A DNA stretch of 64,000 nucleotides from Pontibacter diazotrophicus (lineage in GTDB: Bacteria > Bacteroidota > Bacteroidia > Cytophagales > Hymenobacteraceae). Below are positions 26,382-34,065 of the stretch, piece by piece. Within the stretch, counting starts at the first letter, position 1, and each line of letters opens with the position of its first letter. The notes under the pieces were generated by a model. The model saw nothing but the letters and a program-made list of their open reading frames with translations. It ran no database searches and was not told the DNA's origin. The position numbers and the translations under genes are program-made. The stretch lies in assembly GCF_003367245.1 (NCBI RefSeq), contig NZ_QRGR01000013.1, positions 62,001 through 126,000 on the forward strand, read 5' to 3'.

Positions 26382-27737
26382 TTACTTAACTGGCGAAGCA
26401 TCTGTTGGGGCAATGGTGCCTACCGTCATCGTCGCTGGGGTAAAGTATTTCTTCGCTACGCTCATCAGGTCCTGTGCCGTGATGGTATCGAATACGCTGT
26501 AAAGGTTGTTCAGCGACTCCGGGTCACCGGATAGCCAGATAAAACGCGCCAATGAGTTGGCAATGGCATCGGGGCTGTCCATGCTCATGGCAAAGGAATA
26601 CTTGATGCGCGATTTGGTGTCCTCAATCTTCTTCGCATCTATCGGCTTTGTTTTCGCTTCATTCAGCGCCTTCATCAGTTCATCCTTCACGTACTGCATG
26701 TCGTCTGCGTTGAGCAGGGAGGCTGAAACCTGGATCAGGTTCGGATCGCGGGAGAACTGCGGGCCACCACCAATAAAGCGGGCCTTCTGCTCGTCTACTA
26801 CCAGCTTGCGGTACAGGTCAGAATTTTCAGAAAACAGGATGGTAGACAGGATGCTCAACGCAGGCAGGTCTTTGTCTGTGTCAGAGAAAGCGGGCCCTTT
26901 GAAATTCATGCTCAGGTATGGCGGGAAACCTTCCTGTTTCACGTGTGCATAGCGGGTTTCTGTCTGCTTTGGCTCTGCCGGAATCTCCGGCTCATAGGTG
27001 CCGCGCTTCCAGTTGCCGAAATATTGCTTTGCCAGGGTATTCACGCGCTCTGGCTGCACATCGCCCACCACCACAATAGTAGCATACTCCGGGCGGTAAA
27101 AGCGGTCGAAGAAGGTAAGCGAGTAGTCGTATTGGTTCGGCATGTCTACCACATCCTCAAAAAAGCCCATGGTGGTGTGGGCGTAGGTGTGGTCTTCAAA
27201 GGCGGTGCTCACGGTTTTCTCATACAGCTGCTGGTAGGGGCTTGCAGAGTTCTTGGTGTATTCCCCCTTCACAGCACCTGCCTCTGTTTTAAAGTCGTGT
27301 ACGCTGTAGTTCAGGTTCTGAAAACGGTCTGCCTCAATCTCAAACATTTTGTCCAGCATTTCGGCATTGCCGGTCATGTGGTACACGGTGCGGTCGATGG
27401 AGGTGTTGGCGTTGGCAGATGCCCCGATGGCTTTCAGGATATCGCCGTAAGCCTCTTTGGAATAATTGTCTGTTCCCCGGAACATCATGTGCTCAAAGAA
27501 GTGGGCGAAACCCGTTTTACCTTTCTCTACTTCCTCACGGGAGCCTGCGCGCACTACAATGTAAAAGGCTGCCAGTCCCGGGCTGTTATAAGGTACTGTC
27601 ACCACGTTCAGGCCATTGTCAAGTTGTTCCTGGTGAATAGGGTAGGGTAGAATCTTCTCTTTCCGACTGTCCTGCGCCATCGCCGCGGGAAAGGCAAAGG
27701 TTAGCAGGAGCAGCAGTGCTACTAATCTGTTTCTCAT
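26382..27737 (-). CDS. M16 peptidase, catalytic subunit
   Basis: A 451-residue exported zinc peptidase (signal peptide ending AMAQ). The inverted zinc motif HFFEH is at residues 79-83 and the third ligand Glu 159 is in AGAVKGEY, 76 residues on, exactly the family spacing. The downstream gene codes the non-catalytic partner. Confidence 0.94.
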   Translation of the reverse strand: MRNRLVALLLLLTFAFPAAMAQDSRKEKILPYPIHQEQLDNGLNVVTVPYNSPGLAAFYIVVRAGSREEVEKGKTGFAHFFEHMMFRGTDNYSKEAYGDILKAIGASANANTSIDRTVYHMTGNAEMLDKMFEIEADRFQNLNYSVHDFKTEAGAVKGEYTKNSASPYQQLYEKTVSTAFEDHTYAHTTMGFFEDVVDMPNQYDYSLTFFDRFYRPEYATIVVVGDVQPERVNTLAKQYFGNWKRGTYEPEIPAEPKQTETRYAHVKQEGFPPYLSMNFKGPAFSDTDKDLPALSILSTILFSENSDLYRKLVVDEQKARFIGGGPQFSRDPNLIQVSASLLNADDMQYVKDELMKALNEAKTKPIDAKKIEDTKSRIKYSFAMSMDSPDAIANSLARFIWLSGDPESLNNLYSVFDTITAQDLMSVAKKYFTPATMTVGTIAPTDASPVK

Positions 27738-28174
27738 ATGTTTTCTGTTTATGCTATTTTATGATTGCCAAAAGGCATTTTGTTCTCTTAAAATTAATAA
27801 AATTGCCTCGCATGAACAAAACGCTGGCTATATAGGAACATAGTTCCGACAAAACATGCCTTTTCTCGGTGATACAGACGAAAATGTGGAACCTTAATAC
27901 CGTGTTTGTGTCGGAGCAGACGTTTATTCAGTTTACGGTTAGTTTTTTCTGGCAATCCTCAACTTTTTGATAATCAATATCCTTTGAATAAACTTATACA
28001 CCGAAAACCCATCTAGATTCTTCAACTGAGTCTCCAGCACAATGAACCGGCACTTTGTATTTATAGATAATTATATATAGATATTAATTAGCTGATTCCA
28101 TTATAAGTAGTTACCTTGTAACAGGCAAGAAAGTACAATCCAAACAAATCCGTTTCGGGATTTTAAGCTTTACC
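27738..28174. other. Gene-free AT-rich intergenic stretch
   Basis: About 440 bases between the divergent M16 and small-lipoprotein genes. No coding pattern. An 8-bp inverted repeat (TTTTGTTC at 27778-27785 and complement at 27814-27821) lies in the M16 leader. The rest is AT-rich. Confidence 0.6.
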
Positions 28175-28182
28175 TATTTTTG
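28175..28182 (+). promoter_or_regulatory. -7 element for the small lipoprotein gene
   Basis: TATTTTTG matches TAnnTTTG, 30 bases before the ATG at 28213. A TTTC at 28153-28156 is near the -33 position. Confidence 0.5.
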
Positions 28183-28212
28183 TTTGCCCATCACTTATTC
28201 TACTGTAATAGT

Positions 28213-28446
28213 ATGAAGTTAATTTATGTATTGAGTGCTCTTGCGCTAACAGTCACAGTTGGTTGTAACAATCAGCCGGAAAAGGCACAAGCAGAGGTTG
28301 TAGAGAAAGAAACAGTTAGAGTGGTAGAGGTGGAAGCGCCAGCCGAAAAAGTCGTTGTTAAAGAAGACAAAGGAACATCAATCAAAATAGGGCCCGATGG
28401 TGGTTCTGTTAAAACTAAGGGTGTGGATGTGGAAATAGAACATTAG
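28213..28446 (+). CDS. Small lipoprotein
   Basis: A 77-residue lipoprotein with lipobox VGC (MKLIYVLSALALTVTVGCNN) followed by a Val/Glu/Lys-rich repeat-like stretch and an IKIGPDGGSVKTKGVDVEIE C-terminus, which reads like a beta-strand-rich segment. Function unknown. The ATG at 28213 is chosen since it begins the signal peptide. The palindromic terminator begins right after the stop codon. Confidence 0.8.
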   Translation: MKLIYVLSALALTVTVGCNNQPEKAQAEVVEKETVRVVEVEAPAEKVVVKEDKGTSIKIGPDGGSVKTKGVDVEIEH

Positions 28447-28515
28447 ATTATCTTGGTTCAAAACAAAAAAAGCCGGTCAATCAGATCGGCTTTTTTTGTT
28501 TTGAACCAAGATAAT
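28447..28515 (+). terminator. Very long terminator palindrome
   Basis: Arms 28447-28478 and 28484-28515 pair over 32 bases with a single G-U. The GC-poor outer parts (ATTATCTTGGTTC) are as conserved in pairing as the core. It follows the small lipoprotein stop codon directly. Confidence 0.88.
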
Positions 28516-28530
28516 GTGAGTTTATGCTCT

Positions 28531-28627
28531 GTTAGCTGGTCTGGTTTACATTTCTGCGCCTTGTCTGATCCCTCATTTCTACAAGTAAAGATAAGATGAG
28601 AGGTTTTATTTTTAAAGTAAACGCTAA
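28531..28627 (-). other. Possible remnant of a fourth integron-like cassette
   Basis: Minus-strand sequence beyond the last attC-like site starts GTTAGCG, and about 90 bases on has AGCTAAC at 28531-28537, which complements that start over six bases. No gene fits between them and no complete hairpin follows. Suggestive only. Confidence 0.3.
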
Positions 28628-28688
28628 CTGGCTGGTGCAGCCGAAGCCTGAAGCTTTGCAAGGGTTAAGGCTGCACTGGGTTACCCAC
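28622..28688 (-). other. attC-like recombination site a (end of HigBA cassette)
   Basis: Read on the minus strand: R'' box GTGGGTAAC, spacer CCA, arm GTGCAGCC, a 26-base loop, arm GGCTGCAC, spacer CAGCCA, R' box GTTAGCG. The arms pair perfectly (28635-28642 with 28669-28676). The R'' box is complementary in 8 of 9 positions to the first bases of the HigBA cassette at 29422-29430. It starts 10 bases after the higA stop. Confidence 0.75.
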
Positions 28689-28698
28689 TGTAGTTCTG

Positions 28699-29010
28699 TT
28701 AAGCAACTTTCACTTGTCTGTTGAGAAGTTCAACTTTGAAGTTAACCTTTGCCTCAAGTGCATTAAATACTTTTAGAATGGTATCAATTGTTACATTAGT
28801 GGCGTTATTCTCAAGTCGGGATATTTGGGCTTTCTTCACTCCTACAAGCTGCCCAAGTTGCTCCTGCGTCAGGTTTCTTTCTTTTCTTGCTGCTTTAATC
28901 ATGTCCCCAATCAACTCCAACTTGAGCTCGAACTCGTAATTGTCACGCTCCGGCGTTCCTTTCAATCCTATAAGCCTGTCTTCGGCTTCGCTCAATGAAT
29001 ATCTTTTCAT
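28699..29010 (-). CDS. higA: HigA-like antitoxin, XRE-family HTH
   Basis: A 103-residue protein with a classic helix-turn-helix: MIKAARKERNLTQEQLGQLV, then KKAQISRLENNATNVTID. It would neutralise the upstream toxin and repress its own promoter. It is separated by two bases from the toxin gene, with the toxin first, as in higBA operons. It lies inside an AT-rich cassette delimited by attC-like sites. Confidence 0.9.
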   Translation of the reverse strand: MKRYSLSEAEDRLIGLKGTPERDNYEFELKLELIGDMIKAARKERNLTQEQLGQLVGVKKAQISRLENNATNVTIDTILKVFNALEAKVNFKVELLNRQVKVA

Positions 29011-29012
29011 GA

Positions 29013-29348
29013 TTACTTTTCTTTAAAATAGATTTCCCGAATACGTTCGGCCCTGTCAATCTCTTTTTTATCAACTTTGCTGGTTTTCTTGACGAAACCA
29101 TGCGTGGCGAGTACAAGTGTTTCTTTCTTGTCTGTTTTATCCCAGAAGGCAAGAAGTCTGTACTGAAGTCCTGCATACAGAGTCCTGAATTCCCAAATTT
29201 CGTTCGTTAGCTTTTTGAATAGCTTAGGGTCGGTGTGGAACTGCGCTCTCCGGATATTCTGAAGTATTTTCTCTCGGTGCTTCAGTTCAAGCGATTCCAA
29301 ATACTTGAAAGCCTCCTCTAGCAAGTCAACTTCAAATTTTTGTTGCAT
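29013..29348 (-). CDS. higB: HigB/Gp49-family toxin
   Basis: A 111-residue toxin of the HigB/Gp49 branch of the RelE superfamily, judged by LTNEIWEFRTLYAGLQYRLL and LVLATHGFVKKTSKVDKKEI with the trailing DRAERIREIYF. Such proteins are ribosome-dependent mRNA nucleases. It is the first gene of the pair and has its own promoter and operator within the cassette. Confidence 0.9.
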   Translation of the reverse strand: MQQKFEVDLLEEAFKYLESLELKHREKILQNIRRAQFHTDPKLFKKLTNEIWEFRTLYAGLQYRLLAFWDKTDKKETLVLATHGFVKKTSKVDKKEIDRAERIREIYFKEK

Positions 29349-29354
29349 TAGTTC

Positions 29355-29379
29355 GTATCTTTAGATACTGCCAAAGATA
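29355..29379 (-). promoter_or_regulatory. higBA promoter and operator
   Basis: On the minus strand a full -7 element TATCTTTG (29372-29379) is followed after three bases by a perfect inverted repeat GTATCT-AA-AGATAC (29355-29368) that covers the expected start of transcription, and then by the higB ATG six bases later. The repeat is the likely HigA binding site. Confidence 0.7.
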
Positions 29380-29421
29380 AAGAAAAGTTTCCTTTTATGT
29401 AAACTTTTAATGGCTCCTATT

Positions 29422-29479
29422 GTGGGCAACGAACTTGGCTATAAGGTGGCGCAGCTAACTTATAGGTGTTGTTGCACTT
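29422..29479 (-). other. attC-like recombination site b (end of HEPN cassette)
   Basis: Minus strand: R'' box AAGTGCAAC, spacer AACAC, arm CTATAAG, loop of 13 bases including GCTGCGCC, arm CTTATAG, spacer CCAAGTTC, R' box GTTGCCCAC. R'' complements the start of the HEPN cassette (30073-30081) in 8 of 9 bases. It starts six bases after the HEPN stop. Confidence 0.78.
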
Positions 29480-29485
29480 TGTGAT

Positions 29486-30061
29486 TTATTCGTATTGAGA
29501 ATTTCTATATTCTTGAAGTCTTAGCCCTTCAGAACTTTGCCAGCCATTCTTAAAGGTCTCGTATGACATCTTTTGAACCCTTTGAAAAAGTCTTTCAATA
29601 ACACTTACAAACTCATCATTCAATATCTGCTCCTCTTTCAAGGATTCAGACCGTAATGGGACAGGGTAGCGCCCCCAATAGGGAATTGCCTCTTGAGCTA
29701 TATTGCAAATAGTCTTTTCTGCTTCTGTTAATGTTAGGTCTTTAGCTATACTTACTAAATTCAGCAATGAGTGATTCTTAATTTTATTACTCAGAGCCCC
29801 ATTAATTATATGAGTAGGCTCTTGAGCTACTAACAAGCCCTTAAGAGCATTTTCTAAAGCAAATCCAGAAAGCAGAATATATGATCTAGACACCGTTGGT
29901 CTATTTGGTCGCATTCCTCCATTATAATCGGTTGAAGCCACAAAGGAATTGCCTACTTCTTTCAATAGAATTCTCGCAGAGTCCATTAGCTCATCTGCAT
30001 AACTGTGCCATTCTGTTGGAGAGGCAGATAAAGTAAACCTCTGATTAGGTGTTAATTCCAT
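29486..30061 (-). CDS. HEPN-like domain protein
   Basis: A 191-residue helical protein. SYILLSGFALENALKGLLVA resembles the first core helix of HEPN-domain proteins and IKNHSLLNLVSIAKDL resembles the second-helix H-S/D-L motif. No clear RX4-6H ribonuclease motif is visible, so a toxin role is not shown. HEPN proteins occur in defence and toxin-antitoxin systems. The gene is AT-rich compared with its neighbours, begins 12 bases after a cassette boundary without room for a promoter, and ends six bases before an attC-like site. Confidence 0.6.
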   Translation of the reverse strand: MELTPNQRFTLSASPTEWHSYADELMDSARILLKEVGNSFVASTDYNGGMRPNRPTVSRSYILLSGFALENALKGLLVAQEPTHIINGALSNKIKNHSLLNLVSIAKDLTLTEAEKTICNIAQEAIPYWGRYPVPLRSESLKEEQILNDEFVSVIERLFQRVQKMSYETFKNGWQSSEGLRLQEYRNSQYE

Positions 30062-30072
30062 TGATTTTCATT

Positions 30073-30141
30073 AAGTACAACGGTACTCGTGTAGCAGAGG
30101 CGCAGCGTCAGCAAGCCTTACTGCTACACCGTGTTACCTGC
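30073..30141 (-). other. attC-like recombination site c (end of lipoprotein cassette)
   Basis: Minus strand: R'' box GCAGGTAAC, spacer ACG, arm GTGTAGCAG, 23-base loop with GCTGCGCC, arm CTGCTACAC, spacer GAGTACC, R' box GTTGTACTT. The 9-bp arms pair perfectly (30089-30097 with 30121-30129). R'' complements the start of the lipoprotein cassette (30888-30896) in 9 of 9 bases. Confidence 0.8.
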
Positions 30142-30151
30142 TTTTGTTTTT

Positions 30152-30877
30152 CTATTTCTTCGCAGATTCCAGTAAACCCACCATCTGCTCATACCATTCA
30201 AGGTATGCTCCGTCTGGCTGAAACTTGCTCTTAAACTCTTTGAAATAAACATCTGCTTTTTCACTTCCCGAAGCTGCTGCAATCATCAGGCTGTTAGCTA
30301 ATCGCATTTTATTCTCCGTATACTCTTCGGTAGCTCCACTCTGCTTTTGCCATTGAGTAGATTCATATTCTTGTAGCGACTGCTCGACTTGGCTTTGGCT
30401 ATACTTAACTTCAGAATTCAGTTTCTTTTCCCTTTCGAGCTTCCCATTTTCATAATAGAAGTACTCGGTAAGCCACTTCTTCTTTACAAACTCTCGATTA
30501 TTACCTAAAGCCAATAACTCTAATTTTTGTAGCTGTAGTGTATCCTGCTTATACCTGATTTCATATTCTTCGACTGCGCTCCAAAAGTCAATGATGCTGT
30601 CCTTTCCACACTCTGACAGCACAAACTCAGAGTATATTTTTCTTCCTTCTCGTAATTCTGGATAGCCACAAATAAGAAGTTTGCTACCGTTTGAAAAAAT
30701 AAAAGATGTGTCAGGTTCTGATTCTACAAACTTAGAAGCTGCACATTTATCACAGCCACCTTCAGAGGCAACTGTACTGCCTACTTCTTCTGTTTCAGCT
30801 ACTTGCACTACTTCCTGCTGCTGTTTAGGAGCACAACCAGTTATAAGTAGGAAAAGAAGTAAGTATAGATTGTTCAT
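30152..30877 (-). CDS. Lipoprotein of unknown function (cassette gene)
   Basis: A 241-residue lipoprotein (MNNLYLLLFLLITGCAPK, lipobox ITGC). It has a CDKCAAS dicysteine near residue 39 and a charged helical C-terminal half. No family is recognised. The ATG is only about 10 bases from the cassette boundary, so expression must come from outside the cassette or from a promoter upstream. AT-rich codons contrast with the neighbours. Confidence 0.75.
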   Translation of the reverse strand: MNNLYLLLFLLITGCAPKQQQEVVQVAETEEVGSTVASEGGCDKCAASKFVESEPDTSFIFSNGSKLLICGYPELREGRKIYSEFVLSECGKDSIIDFWSAVEEYEIRYKQDTLQLQKLELLALGNNREFVKKKWLTEYFYYENGKLEREKKLNSEVKYSQSQVEQSLQEYESTQWQKQSGATEEYTENKMRLANSLMIAAASGSEKADVYFKEFKSKFQPDGAYLEWYEQMVGLLESAKK

Positions 30878-30887
30878 AATTTCTATT

Positions 30888-30951
30888 GCAGGTAACTTGT
30901 ATATAAACGAAATTATTCCGTTTAGCCGCCCAGCGGGTGTCGTATAAACGG
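30888..30951 (-). other. Upstream edge of the cassette array (attC- or attI-like, atypical)
   Basis: GTTACCTGC on the minus strand (30888-30896) is the R' box of the site preceding the lipoprotein cassette. Upstream are a CCGTTTA/TAAACGG stem (30918-30924 with 30945-30951) and an inner CCGC/GCGG. No AAC-type R'' box is visible, so it may be a decayed attC or an attI-like end. Confidence 0.45.
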
Positions 30952-31022
30952 AACCGGACTAATGAATATACTATATATGCCAGGCAAAATAAAGAAATAA
31001 AAAAAGCGTTACTTCTCAAAAA

Positions 31023-31058
31023 CAAAACCCGCCCCTTTGCATATAGAGGCGGGTTTTG
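31023..31058 (-). terminator. Terminator of the second symporter gene
   Basis: CAAAACCCGCC (31023-31033) pairs with GGCGGGTTTTG (31048-31058), followed on the minus strand by a U tract. Confidence 0.85.
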
Positions 31059-31145
31059 CTGTTATTCTTTTATGATGTTAGAGTCAGATGTGCCGAAATA
31101 GGACAGAGGTTGCCACTTGCTGAAGGCAGTCTCTTCCATATGACT

Positions 31146-32585
31146 TTACACCAGCTCCGGTGTTCTGTCTTCCTCCGGCTGATCCTGTACAAGTTCCGGT
31201 ACAGTTGTCTCTACCAGGCCGGTTTCCGGCTGCAGGTCAAACTCACCTTCCCAGCGCGCTACTACGGCGGTGGCAAGGCAGTTGCCGGTTACGTTGATAG
31301 AGGTGCGGGCCATGTCCATCAGCTCATCAATACCAAGAATGGCAAACACCGGCCACACCGGCAGGTTGAAAGAAGCAACGGTACCTAATAGTATCACCAA
31401 AGAGGCACGCGGCACACCCGCCACACCTTTACTTGTCAGCATCAGCGTAAACACCATCACCAACTGTTGCTCCCAGCTCAGCGGGATTCCGGCCGCCTGC
31501 GCCACAAATACGGAGGCCAGTGCCAGGTACAAGGTAGTGCCATCTAGGTTAAAGCTGTAGCCAGTTGGCATCACAAAGGCAACGATTCTGCGTGGCACAC
31601 CTAACTTCTCCATCTCTTCCATGGCACGGGGCAACGCCGCTTCAGAACTGGTAGTGGCAAAGGCAATGGAAACCGGCCCGGACACAGCCTTCAGGAAGCG
31701 CCTGATGGGGATACGGGCAATCAGCGCCACCGGTAGTAGCACCAGCAGTACGAACGCCAGGAGCGCCACATACAAGGTGGCCAGCAACTGGAACAGGTTC
31801 AGGAGAATTCCAAAACCCATGTGGCCTACCGTATAGGCTATGGCTGCGCCCACTCCTATAGGGGCGAAATACATGATGATGTTCGTGAATTTGAACATGG
31901 TTTCGGAGAGGCTCTCGCAGAAGTCCAGCATTGGTTTGCGCTTTTTCTCGTTCACCATGGCCAGGCCAATCGCAAACAGCACACTAAATACCACAATCTG
32001 CAGTACCTGGCCCTCTACAATTGATTTGGCTATGTTTTCCGGGAACACGTGCAGGATAATGTCAGCGGCAGATTGCTTCACAGGAGCTGTGATCTCTTCC
32101 TGGCCTTGTGCAATAACACTGGAGTCGATGCCCTCGCCGGCTTTGCTCAAGTTGATAGCTGCCAGACCGATGAAAAGCGCCAGGGTGGTGACAATTTCAA
32201 AGTAGACAATGGCTTTCCAGCCCATGCTGCCCACCTGCTTCAGGTTGGAGTGGCCCGCTATGCCTACTACCAGCGTAGCAAAAATAAGCGGGGCGATAAT
32301 GGTCTTAATGAGTTTAAGAAAGACTTTGCTCAGCACATTCAGGTTGGTGGCGAAAGTCGGAAAATCGTAGCCGATTTCAGCGCCCACTACCATGCTGATG
32401 AGAATCCAGGTGGTAAGTGTGCGTTTCTGCAGGCCGTAGAGCAGGAGCACACTGATACCTGCCCAGCGTACTGCCATCAAGGCTTCAGCCGGCAAAGAAA
32501 TAAAGCTGTACTGCTGCAGCACAGTAAGTATGGCCGCTATGGTAATGCACAACAGCGTGGCCATGGGTAAAAAAGACTTTTTCAT
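31146..32585 (-). CDS. Dicarboxylate/amino acid:cation symporter (second copy)
   Basis: A 479-residue DAACS transporter with ATTSSEAALPRAMEEM, NLDGTTLYLALASVF and the DMARTSINVTGN segment. It is longer than the copy at 4344-5648, with an insertion after the third helix and an acidic tail. The ATG at 32585 (MKKSFLP) is preferred over an in-frame start 10 codons upstream. A good promoter lies 125 bases upstream. Confidence 0.92.
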   Translation of the reverse strand: MKKSFLPMATLLCITIAAILTVLQQYSFISLPAEALMAVRWAGISVLLLYGLQKRTLTTWILISMVVGAEIGYDFPTFATNLNVLSKVFLKLIKTIIAPLIFATLVVGIAGHSNLKQVGSMGWKAIVYFEIVTTLALFIGLAAINLSKAGEGIDSSVIAQGQEEITAPVKQSAADIILHVFPENIAKSIVEGQVLQIVVFSVLFAIGLAMVNEKKRKPMLDFCESLSETMFKFTNIIMYFAPIGVGAAIAYTVGHMGFGILLNLFQLLATLYVALLAFVLLVLLPVALIARIPIRRFLKAVSGPVSIAFATTSSEAALPRAMEEMEKLGVPRRIVAFVMPTGYSFNLDGTTLYLALASVFVAQAAGIPLSWEQQLVMVFTLMLTSKGVAGVPRASLVILLGTVASFNLPVWPVFAILGIDELMDMARTSINVTGNCLATAVVARWEGEFDLQPETGLVETTVPELVQDQPEEDRTPELV

Positions 32586-32710
32586 AAAGGATATAAGGTA
32601 AAAAACGCCTGCCAATCATGGCAGTCGCCGGAAAAAGCCTTTGTAGGAAATGCGTCTGTAAAGCCTTTAGTAAGAGCAATTGCCGACAGGGCACAGCTAC
32701 ATTAGCTTAG

Positions 32711-32741
32711 CAAATATAGGGGCAAAAAGCACATCTGCAAA
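32711..32741 (-). promoter_or_regulatory. -33/-7 promoter of the second symporter
   Basis: The minus strand reads TTTG (32738-32741), 19 bases, TATATTTG (32711-32718): an exact fit to the Bacteroidota consensus. The leader is about 120 bases. Confidence 0.75.
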
Positions 32742-32898
32742 CAGGTGGAATATGATTTGAAAACTATTTTTTGAGGCAATAAACAGCGGCACAGGGAAAC
32801 TTTCTACATCCTTTTAAGTTGGAGGTAGTAAGAATAGCTTTTTAGGCTAAAAAGATGCAATTTATGCTTTCTGAGATTATCTAAATTACCCTATAAAT
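32742..32898. other. Intergenic sequence before the epimerase gene
   Basis: Together with the symporter leader this makes a gap of about 310 bases between divergent genes. It is AT-rich; I see nothing beyond the symporter promoter. Confidence 0.5.
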
Positions 32899-33888
32899 AT
32901 GCTGACATGGCGCATAGAGGTGCTGCACCTCAAACTGAAGTACACCTGGAAGATTGCCCGGAATGCCAGCGACGAGAAGCTGAATTTTCTGGTGCAGGTA
33001 ACAGACGGTACCTTCAGTGGCTTTGGTGAGGCGGCGCCAAACATACGCTATGGCGAAACCCCTGAACTGTTGTTGCAGCAGTACCAGGTGCTGCTAATGG
33101 CGGGGCTGGCTAACATTAACAGTATGGAGGCCCTGATTCAGTTGCTGCAGGAGCATCCGCCGGTAAATTCGCTGCGCTTTGCCATTGAGTCTGCCTATCT
33201 TCATTATTTCTGCCAGCATAAAAGCATTGCTGTGCACCACATGCTGGGCCAGAAGGCACCGGAACAGCAGGCCACCTGCTACTCGCTGCCAATTATGGAG
33301 CCCGGACTGGTGCAGGAGTTTATTCGTGCCAACAACCTGAACCGATTCAATAGCCTGAAGGTAAAGGTGAACCACCAGCAGGGGCTCGACATGGTGCAGG
33401 AGGTTCTGAAAGCCACGTCACGAAAGGTGGTGATAGACGGGAACGAGAGCTGGCAGAACCCCGACGAGCTGATGAATTTCCTTAATGCGCTGGACCCGAA
33501 CCAGGTGCTTTTTGTGGAGCAGCCTATGCCTGCCTCGCATGCCGCCGCTTATGCGCATATCAAAGAGATCAGCCCCGTCCCCCTTGTGGCAGATGAGTCT
33601 GTAACGGATATGGCAGACTTCCAACTGCTACAAACGCAATTCCATGGCATTAATATCAAGCTCATGAAGGCCGGTGGATACCTCAATGCCGTCCGGCTGC
33701 TGCAGGAGACGCGGAAGCACGGCATGATGGCAATGCTCGGCTGTATGGTGGAAACATCCCTGGGAATCTGGTCGGCCATGCAACTGAGCAGTGCCTTTGA
33801 CTTCGTAGACCTCGACGGCTTCCTGATTCTGGAGGAAGACCCGTTTAAACTTGTGCGGGAGCAGGATGGTGTTTTATATTTAAAGTAA
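32899..33888 (+). CDS. Dipeptide epimerase (L-Ala-D/L-Glu epimerase type)
   Basis: A 329-residue member of the enolase superfamily, muconate lactonising subgroup. The catalytic KxK pair is in NSLKVKVN, metal ligands are Asp of VVIDGNESW, Glu of FVEQPMP and Asp of LVADES, and the opposing base Lys is in INIKLMKAGG. GCMVETSLG closes the barrel. Likely epimerises dipeptides from peptidoglycan recycling; the specificity is inferred. Confidence 0.9.
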   Translation: MLTWRIEVLHLKLKYTWKIARNASDEKLNFLVQVTDGTFSGFGEAAPNIRYGETPELLLQQYQVLLMAGLANINSMEALIQLLQEHPPVNSLRFAIESAYLHYFCQHKSIAVHHMLGQKAPEQQATCYSLPIMEPGLVQEFIRANNLNRFNSLKVKVNHQQGLDMVQEVLKATSRKVVIDGNESWQNPDELMNFLNALDPNQVLFVEQPMPASHAAAYAHIKEISPVPLVADESVTDMADFQLLQTQFHGINIKLMKAGGYLNAVRLLQETRKHGMMAMLGCMVETSLGIWSAMQLSSAFDFVDLDGFLILEEDPFKLVREQDGVLYLK

Positions 33889-34005
33889 ACCATATTGGCA
33901 CTGCCGCTGTTGTTATGTTAGTTGTTTGAACAATGATTCTTAACTTTTGGGAGTTTTTGTTGTTATTGACTGATTTTTAAAACATTACTAAAATAAATGG
34001 TATAT

Positions 34006-34038
34006 TGTTTGTATATTAAGTGTATGTACATAGATTTG
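34006..34038 (+). promoter_or_regulatory. Promoter/operator of the marR-like gene
   Basis: TTTG (34008-34011), 19 bases, TAGATTTG (34031-34038) form a promoter. An imperfect palindrome TATATT-A-AGTGTA (34013-34024 or so) and TGTA..TACA half-sites lie between the elements. The 33 bases match the YceI promoter at 34887-34919 in 28 positions. Confidence 0.8.
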
Positions 34039-34065
34039 TAGCACTTTTAGGATTTTAGTCTTAGA

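Noticed and set aside
28458..28661. A 67-codon minus-strand open frame after the HigBA cassette
   Set aside because: It runs through the attC-like site and the terminator palindrome, has no family-like features and low-complexity ends.
28622..30141. Reading the three cassette hairpins as plain terminators
   Set aside because: They have unpaired spacers, no T tracts in the direction of transcription, and end-to-start complementarity between successive sites that terminators would not show.
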